This document shows, piece after piece, positions 48,212 to 58,636 of a stretch of 64,000 bases of DNA. The notes under the pieces are model-generated. The model was not told the origin of the DNA, searched no databases, and saw only the letters and a program-made list of their open reading frames with translations. Position numbers and translations under genes: made by a program. Each line of letters starts with the position of its first letter. Within the stretch, counting starts at the first letter, position 1. Source of the DNA: an uncultured Pelagibacteraceae bacterium (lineage in GTDB: Bacteria; Pseudomonadota; Alphaproteobacteria; Pelagibacterales; Pelagibacteraceae). The stretch is taken from NCBI GenBank assembly GCA_902582345.1, contig CACHRU010000003.1, forward strand, positions 1 through 64,000. The letters are read 5' to 3'.

Positions 48212-48244
48212 ATTAATGATAAAAAGTAAGTATTACGATTCGTT

Positions 48245-50347
48245 ATGAATACTAACTTTTTAAATAGTGTAACAAATTTTTTGAAAAAACGAACCTTTGA
48301 GTTTATCGGTTTACTGCTAATTTTTTTAGGTATAGCGCTTTCAATATCTTTTGCGACATATTCACCAGGTGATCCGACTTTTGTTTATGGAGAAAGTATC
48401 TATATCGAAAACTTCTTTGGAATTTATGGAAGTACAATATCTGACTTTTTACTTCAGAGCTTTGGGTTAATTTCTTTTTTATTGCTATTAACTTTGATTT
48501 CTTGGGGAGTAAAATTAGTTAAAGATAAAAAAATTGAAAAAATTATATTTAAATTTTCTTTTTTAACAATTTATCTCATAACTGGTTGTACTTTTATTTA
48601 CTCAAAATTTAATAACTCTTTTTGGTTAATAGATAATGGAAATGCTGGATTTGTTGGGGAGAAGATTTATGAATTTATAAAATTTTATTTACCTATCTCT
48701 GAAAATGAATATTTAAGCTTACTATTTGTATTGTTAACGTTTGCTTTTTTTATTTTAGCATCTGGGATAAATCTTATTTTTTTCTCAAAAAATTTATTAA
48801 AATTTGTTTTAAATTCATTCAGAAGAAAAAATATTAACGGGTCTGAACAAACTAGAGTAGATCTAAATAATAATTATAACAGTCAAAATGAAAATAAAGA
48901 GCTTTCACAACAGTCATTTTTGTTTTCAAAAGATAAGGAAATTATAAATGAAAATGTTAAGGAAAAAAATACGATAACTTTTAAACTCCCATCAATTGAT
49001 TTGCTTGAGGAAAATGTATCAAAAACTGGAAAAGTGCAGACTAATAAAAACAAACCTAATGCGGAATTCATGGAAAAAGTTTTGTTAGATTTCGGCATAG
49101 ACGGGAAAATTAGAAAAATTAACAACGGTCCAGTTGTAAGTTTATACGAATTTGAGCCTGCTCCTGGTGTCAAAGTCTCTAAGATTATTAATTTATCAGA
49201 TGATTTGGCGAGAAATACGAGTTCAACTTCAACAAGGGTTTCGGTTATACCAGGAAAAAGCACTGTGGGAATAGAAATACCTAACGATAATCGTGAAGAA
49301 GTTTTCTTAAGAGAAATTATTTCTAACGAACGATTTACTAGAAAAGAAATAAAGCTACCAATTGCACTTGGTAAGAGTATTTCTGGGGCACCGATAATTG
49401 GTGATCTAACTTCAATGCCACATCTTTTAATTGCTGGCACTACTGGTTCTGGTAAATCGGTATGTATTAACACTATTATTGTTTCTTTGCTTTTCAAACT
49501 AGACCCGAACTTATGCAAATTAATTTTGATTGATCCTAAAATGCTTGAACTAACAGCTTATGAGGGTATTCCCCACTTATTAACTCCTGTAATAACAGAT
49601 GCAAAAAAAGCAACATCCGCTCTAGGTTGGGCGGTTAAAGAGATGAATAGTAGATATAAATTAATGAGTAAAGTTGGTGTACGAAATATAGATGGATACA
49701 ATTCTAAGCACAAACTCAAAATGCCATACATTGTTTTAATAGTAGATGAAATGTCTGATTTAATGCTTGTAGCTGGAAAAGAGATTGAAAATTATATTCA
49801 AAAACTCTCACAAATGGCTAGAGCTGCAGGTATACATATTATAATGGCAACTCAAAGACCAAGCGTAGATGTAATAACAGGGACAATAAAAGCAAATTTT
49901 CCGACAAGAATTTCATTCCAAGTTAGCTCAAAAATTGACAGCAGAACTATTTTAGGAGAACAAGGAGCAGAACAATTGCTAGGAAAAGGAGATATGTTAT
50001 TTATGTCTTCAGCTAACAGAATCGTAAGAATTCATGGTCCTTATGTATCAGAAAGTGAAATTGAGAGAATAACAAGCATATTAAGAGCTCAGGGAGAGCC
50101 GGACTATATAGATGAAATAACCTCAAATGAACAGAACGTTTCAGGTGATCAAGTTAATGAAGGAGAAGAAGACGAACTATACAATCAAGCCTTAGAAATA
50201 ATTAAACAAGAGGGCAAAGCCTCAACGAGCTTCCTTCAAAGAAAACTCCAAATTGGATATAACAGAGCGGCTAGAATTATTGATATGATGGAAGAAAAAG
50301 GTATTGTCAGTAAAGCAAATCATGTTGGGAAACGTGAAGTTCTGTAA
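48245..50347 (+). CDS. ftsK: DNA translocase FtsK
   Basis: FtsK pumps DNA at the septum and coordinates dimer resolution with division. The 700-residue protein has about four N-terminal membrane helices (about 18-180), a short linker (about 190-270), the RecA-like motor with Walker A LLIAGTTGSGKSVCINTI and Walker B YIVLIVDEMSDLM, and a C-terminal gamma winged helix (about 635-700: YNQALEIIKQEGKASTSFLQRKLQIGYNRAARIIDMMEEKGIV) that reads KOPS. The linker is far shorter than in E. coli. lolA begins within its last codons. Confidence 0.97.
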   Translation: MNTNFLNSVTNFLKKRTFEFIGLLLIFLGIALSISFATYSPGDPTFVYGESIYIENFFGIYGSTISDFLLQSFGLISFLLLLTLISWGVKLVKDKKIEKIIFKFSFLTIYLITGCTFIYSKFNNSFWLIDNGNAGFVGEKIYEFIKFYLPISENEYLSLLFVLLTFAFFILASGINLIFFSKNLLKFVLNSFRRKNINGSEQTRVDLNNNYNSQNENKELSQQSFLFSKDKEIINENVKEKNTITFKLPSIDLLEENVSKTGKVQTNKNKPNAEFMEKVLLDFGIDGKIRKINNGPVVSLYEFEPAPGVKVSKIINLSDDLARNTSSTSTRVSVIPGKSTVGIEIPNDNREEVFLREIISNERFTRKEIKLPIALGKSISGAPIIGDLTSMPHLLIAGTTGSGKSVCINTIIVSLLFKLDPNLCKLILIDPKMLELTAYEGIPHLLTPVITDAKKATSALGWAVKEMNSRYKLMSKVGVRNIDGYNSKHKLKMPYIVLIVDEMSDLMLVAGKEIENYIQKLSQMARAAGIHIIMATQRPSVDVITGTIKANFPTRISFQVSSKIDSRTILGEQGAEQLLGKGDMLFMSSANRIVRIHGPYVSESEIERITSILRAQGEPDYIDEITSNEQNVSGDQVNEGEEDELYNQALEIIKQEGKASTSFLQRKLQIGYNRAARIIDMMEEKGIVSKANHVGKREVL

Positions 50348-50891
50348 AAAAATATTCTTAGCCTCAGTTTTGTTTTTAATATCTTCGAGTCTTTTTGCTA
50401 ACGAAAAAGATCAAATAATCTCTAAATTAGAAAGTATTAATTCTTTAGAATTTACGTTTGATCAATTGATTAACAGGAAATCTGAAAAGGGTAGTTGTCT
50501 TTTAGAATTTCCTGGAAAATTAAAATGTAATTACTTTGATGATAAAAAAAAAGAACTAGTTATTAATAATAAAAGATTAGCAATAACACAAAAAAGATAT
50601 AATAAAACTTATCACTATCCAATTTCAAAATCTCCATTCTTAGACATTCTTTATAAAGATAAACTTTTAAAAATTGTGCAATCAGGTGAATTAGAATTTA
50701 CTGATAAAATAATAAAGCTTATTTATTTTGATAATAAAGAGATAACAGTTTTTTTCGATAAAAAAAGTCTAGATCTAAAAGGGTGGGAAATTAAAGATCA
50801 ATATAATAATAATATTAATTTCTCCCTAAATATTGTTGCTAAAAATGATATTTTTGAAAAAAGTACTTTTCAACTCCCTAAAATAAACTAG
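50337..50891 (+). CDS. lolA: Outer-membrane lipoprotein carrier LolA-like
   Basis: LolA ferries lipoproteins across the periplasm to the outer membrane. The sequence has a signal peptide (KFCKKIFLASVLFLISSSLFA) and the LolA pattern SINSLEFTFDQLINRKSEKGSCLLEFPGKLKCNYFDDKKKELVINNKRLAI. Three starts are possible: ATG 50304, ATG 50325 or GTG 50337. The last gives the cleanest signal peptide and an 11-nt overlap with ftsK, so I use it. The ftsK-lolA linkage is typical in alphaproteobacteria. Confidence 0.9.
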   Translation, partial: KFCKKIFLASVLFLISSSLFANEKDQIISKLESINSLEFTFDQLINRKSEKGSCLLEFPGKLKCNYFDDKKKELVINNKRLAITQKRYNKTYHYPISKSPFLDILYKDKLLKIVQSGELEFTDKIIKLIYFDNKEITVFFDKKSLDLKGWEIKDQYNNNINFSLNIVAKNDIFEKSTFQLPKIN

Positions 50892-51394
50892 GCAACAAAA
50901 TCTATTTCTTCTTCTTTAAAAATTTCAAAACCTTTTGATATATAATTCCTTAAAGCGTGCTTATGATCTAAGCTGCAGGTATGAACCCACATTCTTTTTG
51001 GGTTTTTTCTAGAAGCGCTGGCAATTGCATGATTTACTAATGTCGATCCAAGTTTTAGACCTCTAAATTCTTTTAATATTCCTAGGTTGATAAGTTCTAC
51101 CTCATTTATATCAGGATGGTACTCTTGTTCATAATACCCAACCAGTTCTTTGCCTTTTTTAAGAATATGAGTTTCTAAATTTTTATTCGTAACATATTTT
51201 TTCCATTCGTGATCAGACCATAACAATCTATCCCTCCAGTAATGATCTACGCCTATTTGCTTATAAAAAAATCTATTTAAGTGAAAATCATCTTTATCAT
51301 CTAAAATGACTTTAAAATTTTCTGGAAGATTTAAATCTACTGTTTTTGAGAAATCTTTAATTTCTAAAAAATATCTTTTTACTCTTGAAACCAT
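50888..51394 (-). CDS. GNAT-family acetyltransferase
   Basis: A 168-residue protein with the GNAT core in its C-terminal half: VELINLGILKEFRGLKLGSTLVNHAIASA holds the acetyl-CoA-binding R/Q-G-x-G/A-like loop, and HALRNYISKGFEIFKEE the closing motif. The first about 50 residues are extra. Substrate is unknown. It is last in the his-hinT run, abutting hinT by a one-base overlap, and converges on lolA with 4 nt overlap. Confidence 0.85.
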   Translation of the reverse strand: MVSRVKRYFLEIKDFSKTVDLNLPENFKVILDDKDDFHLNRFFYKQIGVDHYWRDRLLWSDHEWKKYVTNKNLETHILKKGKELVGYYEQEYHPDINEVELINLGILKEFRGLKLGSTLVNHAIASASRKNPKRMWVHTCSLDHKHALRNYISKGFEIFKEEEIDFVA

Positions 51395-51750
51395 TAGCTT
51401 ACCATCTTTCCAATTTTTTCACCTGCAAAAATATGAAAATGTAAGTGTGGAACTTCTTGCCCTCCATCGCTACCAATATTTGTAAGAGCCCTATAACCTT
51501 TATCTTTTGCACCCATCATATTGGCAACGTGCGTCAAAGCTTTATTTAGTTCTACAATTTCTTTATCTGAGGCATTGCTATTAAAATCGTCGAGATCTAC
51601 GTACTCGCCTTTTGGAATTACTAAAACATGGACTTTCTTTTGAGGATTAATATCATGAAAAGCTAAGACATCATCGTTTTCATAAACTTTTTTACAAGGA
51701 ATTTCCCCTCTCAGGATTTTTGCAAATATATTATTCTTATCGTAACTCAT
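51394..51750 (-). CDS. HIT-family protein (HinT-like)
   Basis: A 118-residue purine-nucleoside phosphoramidate hydrolase-like protein. The histidine triad is VPHLHFHIFAGEKIG (H-x-H-x-H), and the N-terminal NIFAKILRGEIPCKKVYENDDVLAFHDINPQKKVHVLVIPK is typical of HinT. The cellular substrate is not established for this branch. It overlaps hisE by 4 nt, a conserved neighbour in alphaproteobacteria. Confidence 0.95.
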   Translation of the reverse strand: MSYDKNNIFAKILRGEIPCKKVYENDDVLAFHDINPQKKVHVLVIPKGEYVDLDDFNSNASDKEIVELNKALTHVANMMGAKDKGYRALTNIGSDGGQEVPHLHFHIFAGEKIGKMVS

Positions 51751-52019
51751 TTCTGTCTTTTCTTAAGTTCGCTCATCACATCTTCAATCTTTATATTATT
51801 AGACTCTAAGTAAACCATCAAATGATAAATCACATCTGTAGCTTCATGTATCTTGTTTGAATTTTTTTCCACAGATTCTATTAGTTCACCTATTTCTTCT
51901 TTTACTTTTGAAACACTTAAGTTTTTATCATTAAGTAGTTTATTTGTATAAGATTTATCTGGAGAAGAATTTTTTCTCTCTCTGATTGTTCTTATTAATT
52001 GTTCTAAGTTTTCAAACAT
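51747..52019 (-). CDS. hisE: Phosphoribosyl-ATP pyrophosphatase
   Basis: HisE hydrolyses phosphoribosyl-ATP to phosphoribosyl-AMP in the second step of histidine synthesis. The 90-residue all-alpha MazG-type protein has SYTNKLLNDKNLSVSKVKEEIGELIE and KIHEATDVIYHLMVYLES, with the metal-binding acidic residues. It begins 1 nt after the hisF stop in the hisB-H-A-F-E operon. HisI is not in the window. Confidence 0.95.
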   Translation of the reverse strand: MFENLEQLIRTIRERKNSSPDKSYTNKLLNDKNLSVSKVKEEIGELIESVEKNSNKIHEATDVIYHLMVYLESNNIKIEDVMSELKKRQK

Positions 52020-52020
52020 T

Positions 52021-52782
52021 CTATAACCTTACTGATACATTCTTAGAATTCAAATATTCTTTAGCCTCTTTAATTTTATACTCACCATAGTGAAAAATAG
52101 AAGCTGCTAAAACTGCACTTGCTCCACCTTTTACTATACCATCATATAGGTGGTCTAAAGTTCCCACGCCTCCTGATGCAATAACTGGAATATTAGTGCT
52201 ATTTGTAATTGACTTTAATAAATCAACGTCGTAACCAGATTTAGTTCCATCTTTATCCATTGAGGTTAATAAAATTTCACCGCCTCCATTTACTTCTACT
52301 TTTTTTGCAAACTCCACAGCGTCAATGCCTGTTTTATTTCTTCCACCGTGCGTAAATACTTCCCATTTATTTTCTGAGATTTTTTTGGCATCAATCGCAA
52401 CAACAATGCATTGGGATCCAAATTTTTTTGAGGCTTCTTTTACAAAATTAACATCTTTTACTGCTGCTGTATTTATAGAAACCTTATCTGCTCCGGCTAG
52501 AAGTAAATCAGTTATATTTTGAATAGTTCTAATGCCACCTCCAACAGTTAAAGGGACGAAGCATTTCTTGGCAGTTTTTCTTACAATGTCGATAATCGTA
52601 TTTCTATTTTCATTAGATGCAGTGATATCTAAAAAACAAATTTCATCAGCACCCCCATCACTATAAATCTTTGCTTGTTCAACTGGATCTCCAGCATCTT
52701 TTAATTCGACAAAGTTAATGCCCTTAACAACTCTTCCGTTTTTAACATCAAGACAAGGTATAATTCTATTTTTAAGCATCAA
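52021..52782 (-). CDS. hisF: Imidazole glycerol phosphate synthase, cyclase subunit
   Basis: HisF uses HisH-derived ammonia to form IGP and AICAR from PRFAR. The 253-residue TIM barrel has the catalytic Asp in [15 protein letters not shown], the phosphate-binding [11 protein letters not shown], and the second catalytic Asp in [15 protein letters not shown], with [13 protein letters not shown] at the end. It overlaps hisA by 11 nt. Met 1 or Met 2 may be the start. Confidence 0.98.
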   Translation of the reverse strand: MMLKNRIIPCLDVKNGRVVKGINFVELKDAGDPVEQAKIYSDGGADEICFLDITASNENRNTIIDIVRKTAKKCFVPLTVGGGIRTIQNITDLLLAGADKVSINTAAVKDVNFVKEASKKFGSQCIVVAIDAKKISENKWEVFTHGGRNKTGIDAVEFAKKVEVNGGGEILLTSMDKDGTKSGYDVDLLKSITNSTNIPVIASGGVGTLDHLYDGIVKGGASAVLAASIFHYGEYKIKEAKEYLNSKNVSVRL

Positions 52783-53497
52783 TCTCCTTCGCTAACTCCT
52801 CAAGTTTAATATCACCATCATAAATAGCTTTACCAACAATAATGCCTTCAATTTTTTTATTGTTTAATTCTTTTGCTTGCTTAATATCATTTATTGAAGA
52901 AACGCCTCCTGAAATCACAACAGGGCAATTAGAAAGTTCTGCAATTTTAACAGTTTCATTGAAATTAGGGCTAGTTTTCATGCCGTCTCTATTAATATCT
53001 GTGTAAATAATTCGGCTCACTCCATAGCTATTAACTTCTTTAAGAAAGTCTACAGTTTTAATATCTAAGTTTTCTTTCCAACCTGATACGGAGAGATTTC
53101 CATCCTTCGCGTCTAACCCTAAAGCAATTTGACCTTTAAACTTTTCACAAGCCTCTTTTAAAAATTCTTTATTTTTAATTGCGCCACTACTTAAAATAAC
53201 TTTCTCAACACCTACATCGATATATCGCTGAACACTATTCAGAGATCTAACACCACCTCCTATTTCAATTTTTAAGTCGTATTTACTTACTATTTTTTGA
53301 ATAATGTTTAAATTAACTGTCTTACCAGTTAGTGCTCCATCTAAATCAACAATGTGTAAATTTTTAAAACCATGATCTTTATATTTACCGGCTTGATCAA
53401 TAGGTGAGGTTTGATATTCAGTTTTATTTTCAAAGTCTCCTTTGATTAATCTCACACATTTTTTATCTTTAATGTCTATTGCTGGAAATATTTTCAT
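52772..53497 (-). CDS. hisA: ProFAR isomerase HisA
   Basis: HisA isomerises ProFAR to PRFAR by an Amadori rearrangement. The 241-residue half-repeat TIM barrel has [19 protein letters not shown] with the catalytic Asp, [13 protein letters not shown], and [14 protein letters not shown] followed by VVISGGVSS. It lies between hisH (one-base overlap) and hisF. Confidence 0.98.
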   Translation of the reverse strand: MKIFPAIDIKDKKCVRLIKGDFENKTEYQTSPIDQAGKYKDHGFKNLHIVDLDGALTGKTVNLNIIQKIVSKYDLKIEIGGGVRSLNSVQRYIDVGVEKVILSSGAIKNKEFLKEACEKFKGQIALGLDAKDGNLSVSGWKENLDIKTVDFLKEVNSYGVSRIIYTDINRDGMKTSPNFNETVKIAELSNCPVVISGGVSSINDIKQAKELNNKKIEGIIVGKAIYDGDIKLEELAKEIDA

Positions 53498-54126
53498 TAT
53501 AGTTTTATAAAATTATCAATTATTTTTAATCCTGTTTTGTCGCTCTTCTCTGGGTGAAATTGTGTTCCAAATAAATTATCTCTTTCAACTGCACATACAA
53601 TTTTAGACGAATAGTCTGTTGTAGCTAAAATGACTGATTTATCCTCAGGAATAAACTCATAACTGTGCACAAAGTACATATGAGATTTGTTTTTAATATC
53701 TTTAAATATTTTGCCTTCCTTTTGAATTTCAATTTCGTTCCAACCAATGTGCGGAAGTTTAAATTTTCCATTCTGATTATCAATTTTTGAAACTTTACCA
53801 GAAATCCAACCTAGTCCTTTTGTTTCTGCTTCTTCATAACCAATTTCTGCAAACATTTGTAAGCCTACACAGATTCCTAGCAAGGGTTTCTTATTTGTAA
53901 TTGCAAATTCTTTAAGTGTATCTACTAATCCATTAATCTTATTGAGAGAGTCTACGCAGCTTTTAAAGGATCCTTGGCCAGGCAAGACAATCTTGTCGCT
54001 AGATTTAATTTTTTTAATATTTGAAGTAACCTCTAGATTAACTTTACCTTTAGCCACCTCTGTAAAAGAGTTAATGACTGAGCTTATATTGCCCGATTGG
54101 TAGTCAACAATTGTGACGTTCATCAA
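53497..54126 (-). CDS. hisH: Imidazole glycerol phosphate synthase, glutaminase subunit
   Basis: HisH is the class I glutamine amidotransferase that feeds ammonia to HisF. The nucleophile Cys is in LLGICVGLQMFAEIGYEE, the oxyanion segment is VLPGQGSFKSC, and the catalytic His-Glu pair is in LFGTQFHPEKSDKTGL. The 209-residue length is normal. It lies 2 nt after hisB. Confidence 0.98.
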   Translation of the reverse strand: MMNVTIVDYQSGNISSVINSFTEVAKGKVNLEVTSNIKKIKSSDKIVLPGQGSFKSCVDSLNKINGLVDTLKEFAITNKKPLLGICVGLQMFAEIGYEEAETKGLGWISGKVSKIDNQNGKFKLPHIGWNEIEIQKEGKIFKDIKNKSHMYFVHSYEFIPEDKSVILATTDYSSKIVCAVERDNLFGTQFHPEKSDKTGLKIIDNFIKL

Positions 54127-54128
54127 AT

Positions 54129-54719
54129 TTAAATAGAGCCTTTTGTCGAAGGTATTGAGTTTTTAATTCTTTTATCAATCGCTAGAGCATCTTTTAATGA
54201 TCTAGCTAAACCTTTATAACATGACTCAATTTTGTGGTGACTATTTTCTCCGTAGATGTTTTCAATATGTAAAGTTACTCCAGCTGATTGTGAGAAAGCT
54301 TGGAACCACTCCTTGAATAATTCTGTGTCCATCTCACCAAGTTTCTCAACTGGCAAATCTACTTTCCAAATTAGATAAGGTCTATTAGATACATCAATTG
54401 AGACACGGCTAAGTGTCTCATCCATTGGTATCATAGTTGATGCGTATCTTGTGATTCCCTTTCTGTTCCCAGCAGCTTTTTTAATAGCCTCACCAATAGC
54501 AATACCCGTGTCTTCTGTCGTGTGGTGTAGATCAACATGTTTATCGCCTTTAGCTTTTACATCTAAGTCTATCAAAGAGTGTTTGGATAATTGTTCAAGC
54601 ATGTGATCTAAAAAGCCTATTCCAGTTTTAATTTTATACTTTCCTTTACCATCTAAATTTACAGTAACAGATATACTTGTTTCTTTAGTTTTCCGAGTAA
54701 TTTTTGCTTTTCTGTTCAT
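54129..54719 (-). CDS. hisB: Imidazoleglycerol-phosphate dehydratase
   Basis: HisB dehydrates IGP to imidazole acetol phosphate using manganese. The 196-residue monofunctional form has [36 protein letters not shown] and the second half [21 protein letters not shown], giving the paired metal-binding histidines. It lacks the phosphatase domain of E. coli HisB. It heads the his operon and is divergent from hslV over 94 bp. Confidence 0.97.
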   Translation of the reverse strand: MNRKAKITRKTKETSISVTVNLDGKGKYKIKTGIGFLDHMLEQLSKHSLIDLDVKAKGDKHVDLHHTTEDTGIAIGEAIKKAAGNRKGITRYASTMIPMDETLSRVSIDVSNRPYLIWKVDLPVEKLGEMDTELFKEWFQAFSQSAGVTLHIENIYGENSHHKIESCYKGLARSLKDALAIDKRIKNSIPSTKGSI

Positions 54720-54813
54720 AAATAAGCCGAATAACCTTTGATATATATTTAAATGGTCGATTTATCAATAAATCACTATTGAAGATCTTAAATTAATCTC
54801 CACATATAATAGT

Positions 54814-55353
54814 ATGAATACAGCTGAAAAATGGCATGGAACAACAATTGTTTTGATAAGAAAAGACAACAAAACTGTTGTGGCAGGGGATGGACAGGTT
54901 AGCCTTGGTAATACTGTGCTAAAGAGTAAAGCAAAAAAAGTAAGAAAAATTGAAAAGAGAGGTGTTATAGCTGGATTTGCAGGATCGACTGCTGATGCAT
55001 TAACTTTATTTGAAAGATTGGAAGCAAAATTAGAAAAACATGCTGGTAATCTATCAAGAGCCGCGGTTGAATTAGCTAAAGACTGGAGAAGTGACAAATA
55101 TTTAAGAAGACTAGAAGCACTTATGGCTGTTGCTGACAGTAAAAACAGTTATATCATCTCAGGCACTGGTGATGTTCTTGAACCTGAAGATGGCATCATT
55201 GGAATAGGGTCTGGTGGAAATTACGCTCTAGCTGCAGCTAAAGTTTTAATTGAGACAGATTTGGATGCAGAAGAAATAGTTAAAAAAGCAATTAAAGTAG
55301 CATCTGATATTTGTGTTTTTACAAATAATAACATCACTATAGAAAAAGTTTAA
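54814..55353 (+). CDS. hslV: ATP-dependent protease proteolytic subunit HslV (ClpQ)
   Basis: HslV forms the double-hexamer threonine protease chamber of HslUV. The nucleophile Thr follows an eight- or nine-residue propeptide: MNTAEKWHG then [26 protein letters not shown]. Other features are [20 protein letters not shown] and [18 protein letters not shown]. The 179-residue length is normal. It is 2 nt upstream of hslU. Confidence 0.98.
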   Translation: MNTAEKWHGTTIVLIRKDNKTVVAGDGQVSLGNTVLKSKAKKVRKIEKRGVIAGFAGSTADALTLFERLEAKLEKHAGNLSRAAVELAKDWRSDKYLRRLEALMAVADSKNSYIISGTGDVLEPEDGIIGIGSGGNYALAAAKVLIETDLDAEEIVKKAIKVASDICVFTNNNITIEKV

Positions 55354-55355
55354 TT

Positions 55356-56735
55356 ATGTCTGGATCAAAAAAAATTACAAATTTAAATTTAGTAAAAAAA
55401 ACAAAATCAAAAAAAGAAACTAAAGTAAGCGCTCTGTCGCCCAGGGAGATTGTATCTGAATTAGATAGATATGTTATTGGGCAAAAGGAAGCTAAAAAAG
55501 CTGTAGCCGTAGCTTTAAGGAATAGATGGAGAAGACAGGCCCTCAATGATGAAATGAGACAAGAAGTTCTTCCCAAAAATATCCTTATGATAGGACCTAC
55601 TGGGGTAGGTAAAACAGAAATATCCAGAAGACTCTCAAGACTAGCGGAAGCTCCATTCATTAAAGTCGAGGCTACTAGATTCACAGAAGTAGGGTACGTA
55701 GGAAGAGACGTAGAACAAATTATCAGAGATTTGATTGAAATAGCAATAGCTATGGAAAGAGAGAAAAGAAGAAAAGAGGTAAATGCTAAGGCACAGCAGG
55801 CTGCTGAAGAAAAAGTTTTAGATGCATTAGTTGGAAATAAAGCGAGTGTAGCAACAAGAGAAAGTTTTAGAAAAAGACTTAGAAGTGGTGATTTAGATAA
55901 CAATGAAATTCAAATTGAGGTCAACGATATGACAACAAATTCTCAGAGTTTTGAAATACCAGGAATGCCAGGTGCAAACGTTGGTATGATCAATATAGGA
56001 GATATTTTAGGAAAATCTATGGGTAATAAGAAAAGTAAAAAGAAAAAAATGACAGTCAAAGAATCTCACGAAATTTTGGTTGCTCAAGAATCTGATAAAA
56101 TGATTGAGGAAGATAAAATTATTTTGGAAGCGAAAAAAACTACTGAGGAAAACGGAATAGTATTTCTAGATGAAATAGATAAAGTTTCAGCAAGGGGTGA
56201 TAGAGTCGGCGGTGACGTTTCAAGGGAAGGAGTCCAAAGAGATCTTTTACCACTCATAGAAGGTACTACAGTAAATACAAAACATGGACCAATAAAGACC
56301 GATCATATTCTTTTTATAGCATCGGGAGCTTTTCAATTAGCCAAGCCCTCGGACTTGCTTCCTGAACTCCAAGGAAGATTGCCAATTAGAGTTGAATTAA
56401 GTGCATTGAATGAGAATGATTTTAAAAGAATATTAAAAGAGCCAGATAACAGCTTAATTAAACAATATAAAGCTTTACTTAAGACAGAAAATGTTGAACT
56501 CCAATTTACAGATGACGGTATAGATATGTTGGCTAAATTATCAGCAGAAGTTAATTCTTCAGTTGAGAATATTGGAGCAAGAAGACTTCACACAATTATT
56601 GAAAAAGTTCTAGACGAAATCAGTTTTACTGCATCAGATAAATCAGGAGAAAAAGTTATAATTGATAAAAACTACGTCCTAAAAAATCTTGGAAATTTGG
56701 TAAAAGACACTGATTTATCAAAATTTATTTTATAA
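55356..56735 (+). CDS. hslU: HslU unfoldase ATPase (ClpY)
   Basis: HslU is the AAA+ unfoldase feeding HslV. The 459-residue protein has a Lys-rich N-terminal extension of about 25 residues, then [35 protein letters not shown], Walker [19 protein letters not shown], the pore motif region [16 protein letters not shown], an inserted I domain (about 130-250), Walker [12 protein letters not shown], and the C-terminal [22 protein letters not shown]. The extreme C-terminus ends LSKFIL, fitting the HslV docking tail. Confidence 0.98.
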   Translation: MSGSKKITNLNLVKKTKSKKETKVSALSPREIVSELDRYVIGQKEAKKAVAVALRNRWRRQALNDEMRQEVLPKNILMIGPTGVGKTEISRRLSRLAEAPFIKVEATRFTEVGYVGRDVEQIIRDLIEIAIAMEREKRRKEVNAKAQQAAEEKVLDALVGNKASVATRESFRKRLRSGDLDNNEIQIEVNDMTTNSQSFEIPGMPGANVGMINIGDILGKSMGNKKSKKKKMTVKESHEILVAQESDKMIEEDKIILEAKKTTEENGIVFLDEIDKVSARGDRVGGDVSREGVQRDLLPLIEGTTVNTKHGPIKTDHILFIASGAFQLAKPSDLLPELQGRLPIRVELSALNENDFKRILKEPDNSLIKQYKALLKTENVELQFTDDGIDMLAKLSAEVNSSVENIGARRLHTIIEKVLDEISFTASDKSGEKVIIDKNYVLKNLGNLVKDTDLSKFIL

Positions 56736-57146
56736 TTTTTTCAGTTTAATAAGCAGAGCTCCATCGCCGCCATCAGCTTTATCCGCCTTTTTAATATCAA
56801 TAATTTTTTGTGAAAGGTTTTCGTCCGTTTGAATATAATTTGGTATTAGATATTGTAATTTACTATAATCTTTTGAAACATAAATATTTTTTTCATTGTT
56901 AGTATGAAGCCCCTTACCAGTAATTAATAAAATTTCAGTAACTCGGTTTTTCGAACAAAAATTTATAATCTCCTCGACTTTAATTTTTGCATCTGTGTAA
57001 TTAAAACCATGGAGATCAAATTTATATCTTTTTTTATTTATAATTTTTGAAAATACTTCTTCTTTATCAATAATGTCTTTTGGGTTCTTTGTATATTCTT
57101 CCCAGGTTTTTTTATCTTTTTTTGATATTTTATCTTTATCTTTCAC
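56730..57146 (-). CDS. Smr-domain protein
   Basis: A 138-residue protein whose C-terminal 90 residues form an Smr (small MutS-related) domain: [23 protein letters not shown] with the DLHG motif, [10 protein letters not shown] (TGxG) and [14 protein letters not shown]. Standalone Smr proteins are putative nucleases linked to DNA or RNA quality control. In alphaproteobacteria this gene sits beside timA, as here (4-nt overlap). It converges on hslU with 6 nt overlap. Confidence 0.9.
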   Translation of the reverse strand: MKDKDKISKKDKKTWEEYTKNPKDIIDKEEVFSKIINKKRYKFDLHGFNYTDAKIKVEEIINFCSKNRVTEILLITGKGLHTNNEKNIYVSKDYSKLQYLIPNYIQTDENLSQKIIDIKKADKADGGDGALLIKLKKL

Positions 57147-57754
57147 TTATTGATAATCTCGCAGAGATACCAATTTGGATTTTTACTAAAAATATTTTTT
57201 GAGAATTTCCAGTGATCTGTGACGGTTTTAATCTTATTTGGATTTCCTTCAATTATTTTATCATTTTTATCTTTTTTCACAGATATAATTTCGCAAACAA
57301 ATTTTACTGTTGCATAAATTTCGGTCTTGATTTTTTCATATTTCTCTAATTGAGTTTCTTTCATTCCAATAAATGTTAATTCAGATTGGATATTGTTTTT
57401 TTCTCTTGTTTTAATAGCTTCCTCAAATGAAGTTGCCATATCTCTGCTTAATAAACCTTTTAATTTATCTTTATCACCTTTAGCGAAGGATGTAATAATG
57501 CTTTCGTAAGCTATTTCAGCACCTTTAAGAAAGTTTTCTCTTTCTTCTCCGATTAGTTCATTGCTAGATGTAGCTTTTGTATTTTCAGTTTTCTTCTTTT
57601 TTAAACTTTCAAATTCACTCTCATTAAATCCAGGATAGATTTTTCTGTCTTCGTGACCAGTTTTTCGACCTAAAATACTCCTAAGCCTTAAAATGATAAA
57701 ACCAGCAATCATTGCTAGTAAAATTATGTCTATATACCCAAAATTATTACTCAT
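57143..57754 (-). CDS. Tim44-domain membrane protein (TimA-like)
   Basis: The protein has one N-terminal membrane helix (IDIILLAMIAGFIILRL), a short basic linker with GRKTGHEDR, and a Tim44-like domain (about 75-203): ENFLKGAEIAYESIITSFAKGDKDKLKGLLSRDMATSFEEAI, ending VTDHWKFSKNIFSKNPNWYLCEI. This is the bacterial relative of the mitochondrial Tim44 import motor protein; its bacterial role is unclear. I start at MSNNFGYID (57754, 203 residues). It is divergent from fxsA, as commonly seen in alphaproteobacteria. Confidence 0.92.
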   Translation of the reverse strand: MSNNFGYIDIILLAMIAGFIILRLRSILGRKTGHEDRKIYPGFNESEFESLKKKKTENTKATSSNELIGEERENFLKGAEIAYESIITSFAKGDKDKLKGLLSRDMATSFEEAIKTREKNNIQSELTFIGMKETQLEKYEKIKTEIYATVKFVCEIISVKKDKNDKIIEGNPNKIKTVTDHWKFSKNIFSKNPNWYLCEIINK

Positions 57755-57798
57755 AATTTGATAAATATACATTAATATTATATTTTTGTATCAGACAA

Positions 57799-58227
57799 AT
57801 GAACTCATTTTTTCTACTTATATTAGGTCTTCCAGCTATTGAAATATTTGTATTAATAAAAGTTGGGCAGCAGGTGGGTGCTTTAAATACAATACTATTG
57901 ATTTTCCTCACTGCCATATTGGGCCTTTATTACGCCAGGATACAAGGATTGAACACAATAAAATCTGCGTTAGGTAATATTTATCAGAATAAACCTCCTT
58001 TATACGAAATAATATCTGGGGCATCGATTGCGTTTGGCTCAATTCTATTAATTATTCCCGGATTCATAACGGATACGATAGGTTTTTTAATCATTATACC
58101 ATTCACCCGTAAGATTTTAATAAATCGTTTGCTGAAAGGAAATTTAAAAAGTAAAGCATCACAAAACAATGAAATTATGGAAGGAGAAATAATAGATAAG
58201 GATAATAAAAGAAAAGATGACTTATAA
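57799..58227 (+). CDS. fxsA: FxsA-family membrane protein
   Basis: FxsA is a cytoplasmic-membrane protein; in E. coli overproduction prevents phage T7 exclusion by the F plasmid, but its own role is unclear. The 142-residue protein has about three membrane helices and the family sequence ILGLPAIEIFVLIKVGQQVGALNTILLIFLTAILGLYYARIQG, then SGASIAFGSILLIIPGFITDTIGFLIIIPFTR. It overlaps secB by 11 nt. Confidence 0.94.
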   Translation: MNSFFLLILGLPAIEIFVLIKVGQQVGALNTILLIFLTAILGLYYARIQGLNTIKSALGNIYQNKPPLYEIISGASIAFGSILLIIPGFITDTIGFLIIIPFTRKILINRLLKGNLKSKASQNNEIMEGEIIDKDNKRKDDL

Positions 58228-58636
58228 GATTGCTGCTAAATACATAAAAAATATAAATTTTAACATCCCAAATGCTAGAACCTTTTTTTTATTATCAAAA
58301 GAAATTTCAGATTATAAAATTAACATTGAAATCAAAAGCAAACAAATTGAAAAAAATATTGTTGAAATTGAAATTAATCTCTCTCTTAAACCCGTGAAAG
58401 AAAAATTTGAAGCTATAACTTCAAGTATTTTATACTCAGTATTAATTGAACTTGAACAGACTATAAAAAATAAGCAAGATCTGGAAAAAATTGTACTTAT
58501 TAAAGTCCCTAATGAGGTTTATCCTGAACTGCGAGAATGTTTTGTACTTTTATTTAAAAAATCTGGTTTTAAGGATGTTAAAATTGATAACACAATAGAT
58601 TTTGAGAAATTATATAGCAAAAATAAAACTCAATAA
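58217..58636 (+). CDS. secB: Protein-export chaperone SecB
   Basis: SecB holds preproteins unfolded and passes them to SecA. The 139-residue protein is divergent but has the fold pattern: YIKNINFNIPNARTFF at the N-terminus, ISDYKINIEIKSKQIEKNIVEIEINLSL, and a C-terminal VYPELRECFVLLFKKSGFKDVKIDNTIDFEKLYSKN, similar to the SecB groove region. The timA/fxsA/secB/dnaQ neighbourhood is conserved in alphaproteobacteria, which supports the call. Confidence 0.87.
   Translation: MTYKIAAKYIKNINFNIPNARTFFLLSKEISDYKINIEIKSKQIEKNIVEIEINLSLKPVKEKFEAITSSILYSVLIELEQTIKNKQDLEKIVLIKVPNEVYPELRECFVLLFKKSGFKDVKIDNTIDFEKLYSKNKTQ

Noticed and set aside
48883-49518. 211-residue minus-strand ORF over ftsK
   Set aside because: Antisense shadow of the conserved ftsK motor domain.
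54765-55097. 110-residue minus-strand ORF over hslV
   Set aside because: Shadow of hslV in another frame; no family features.
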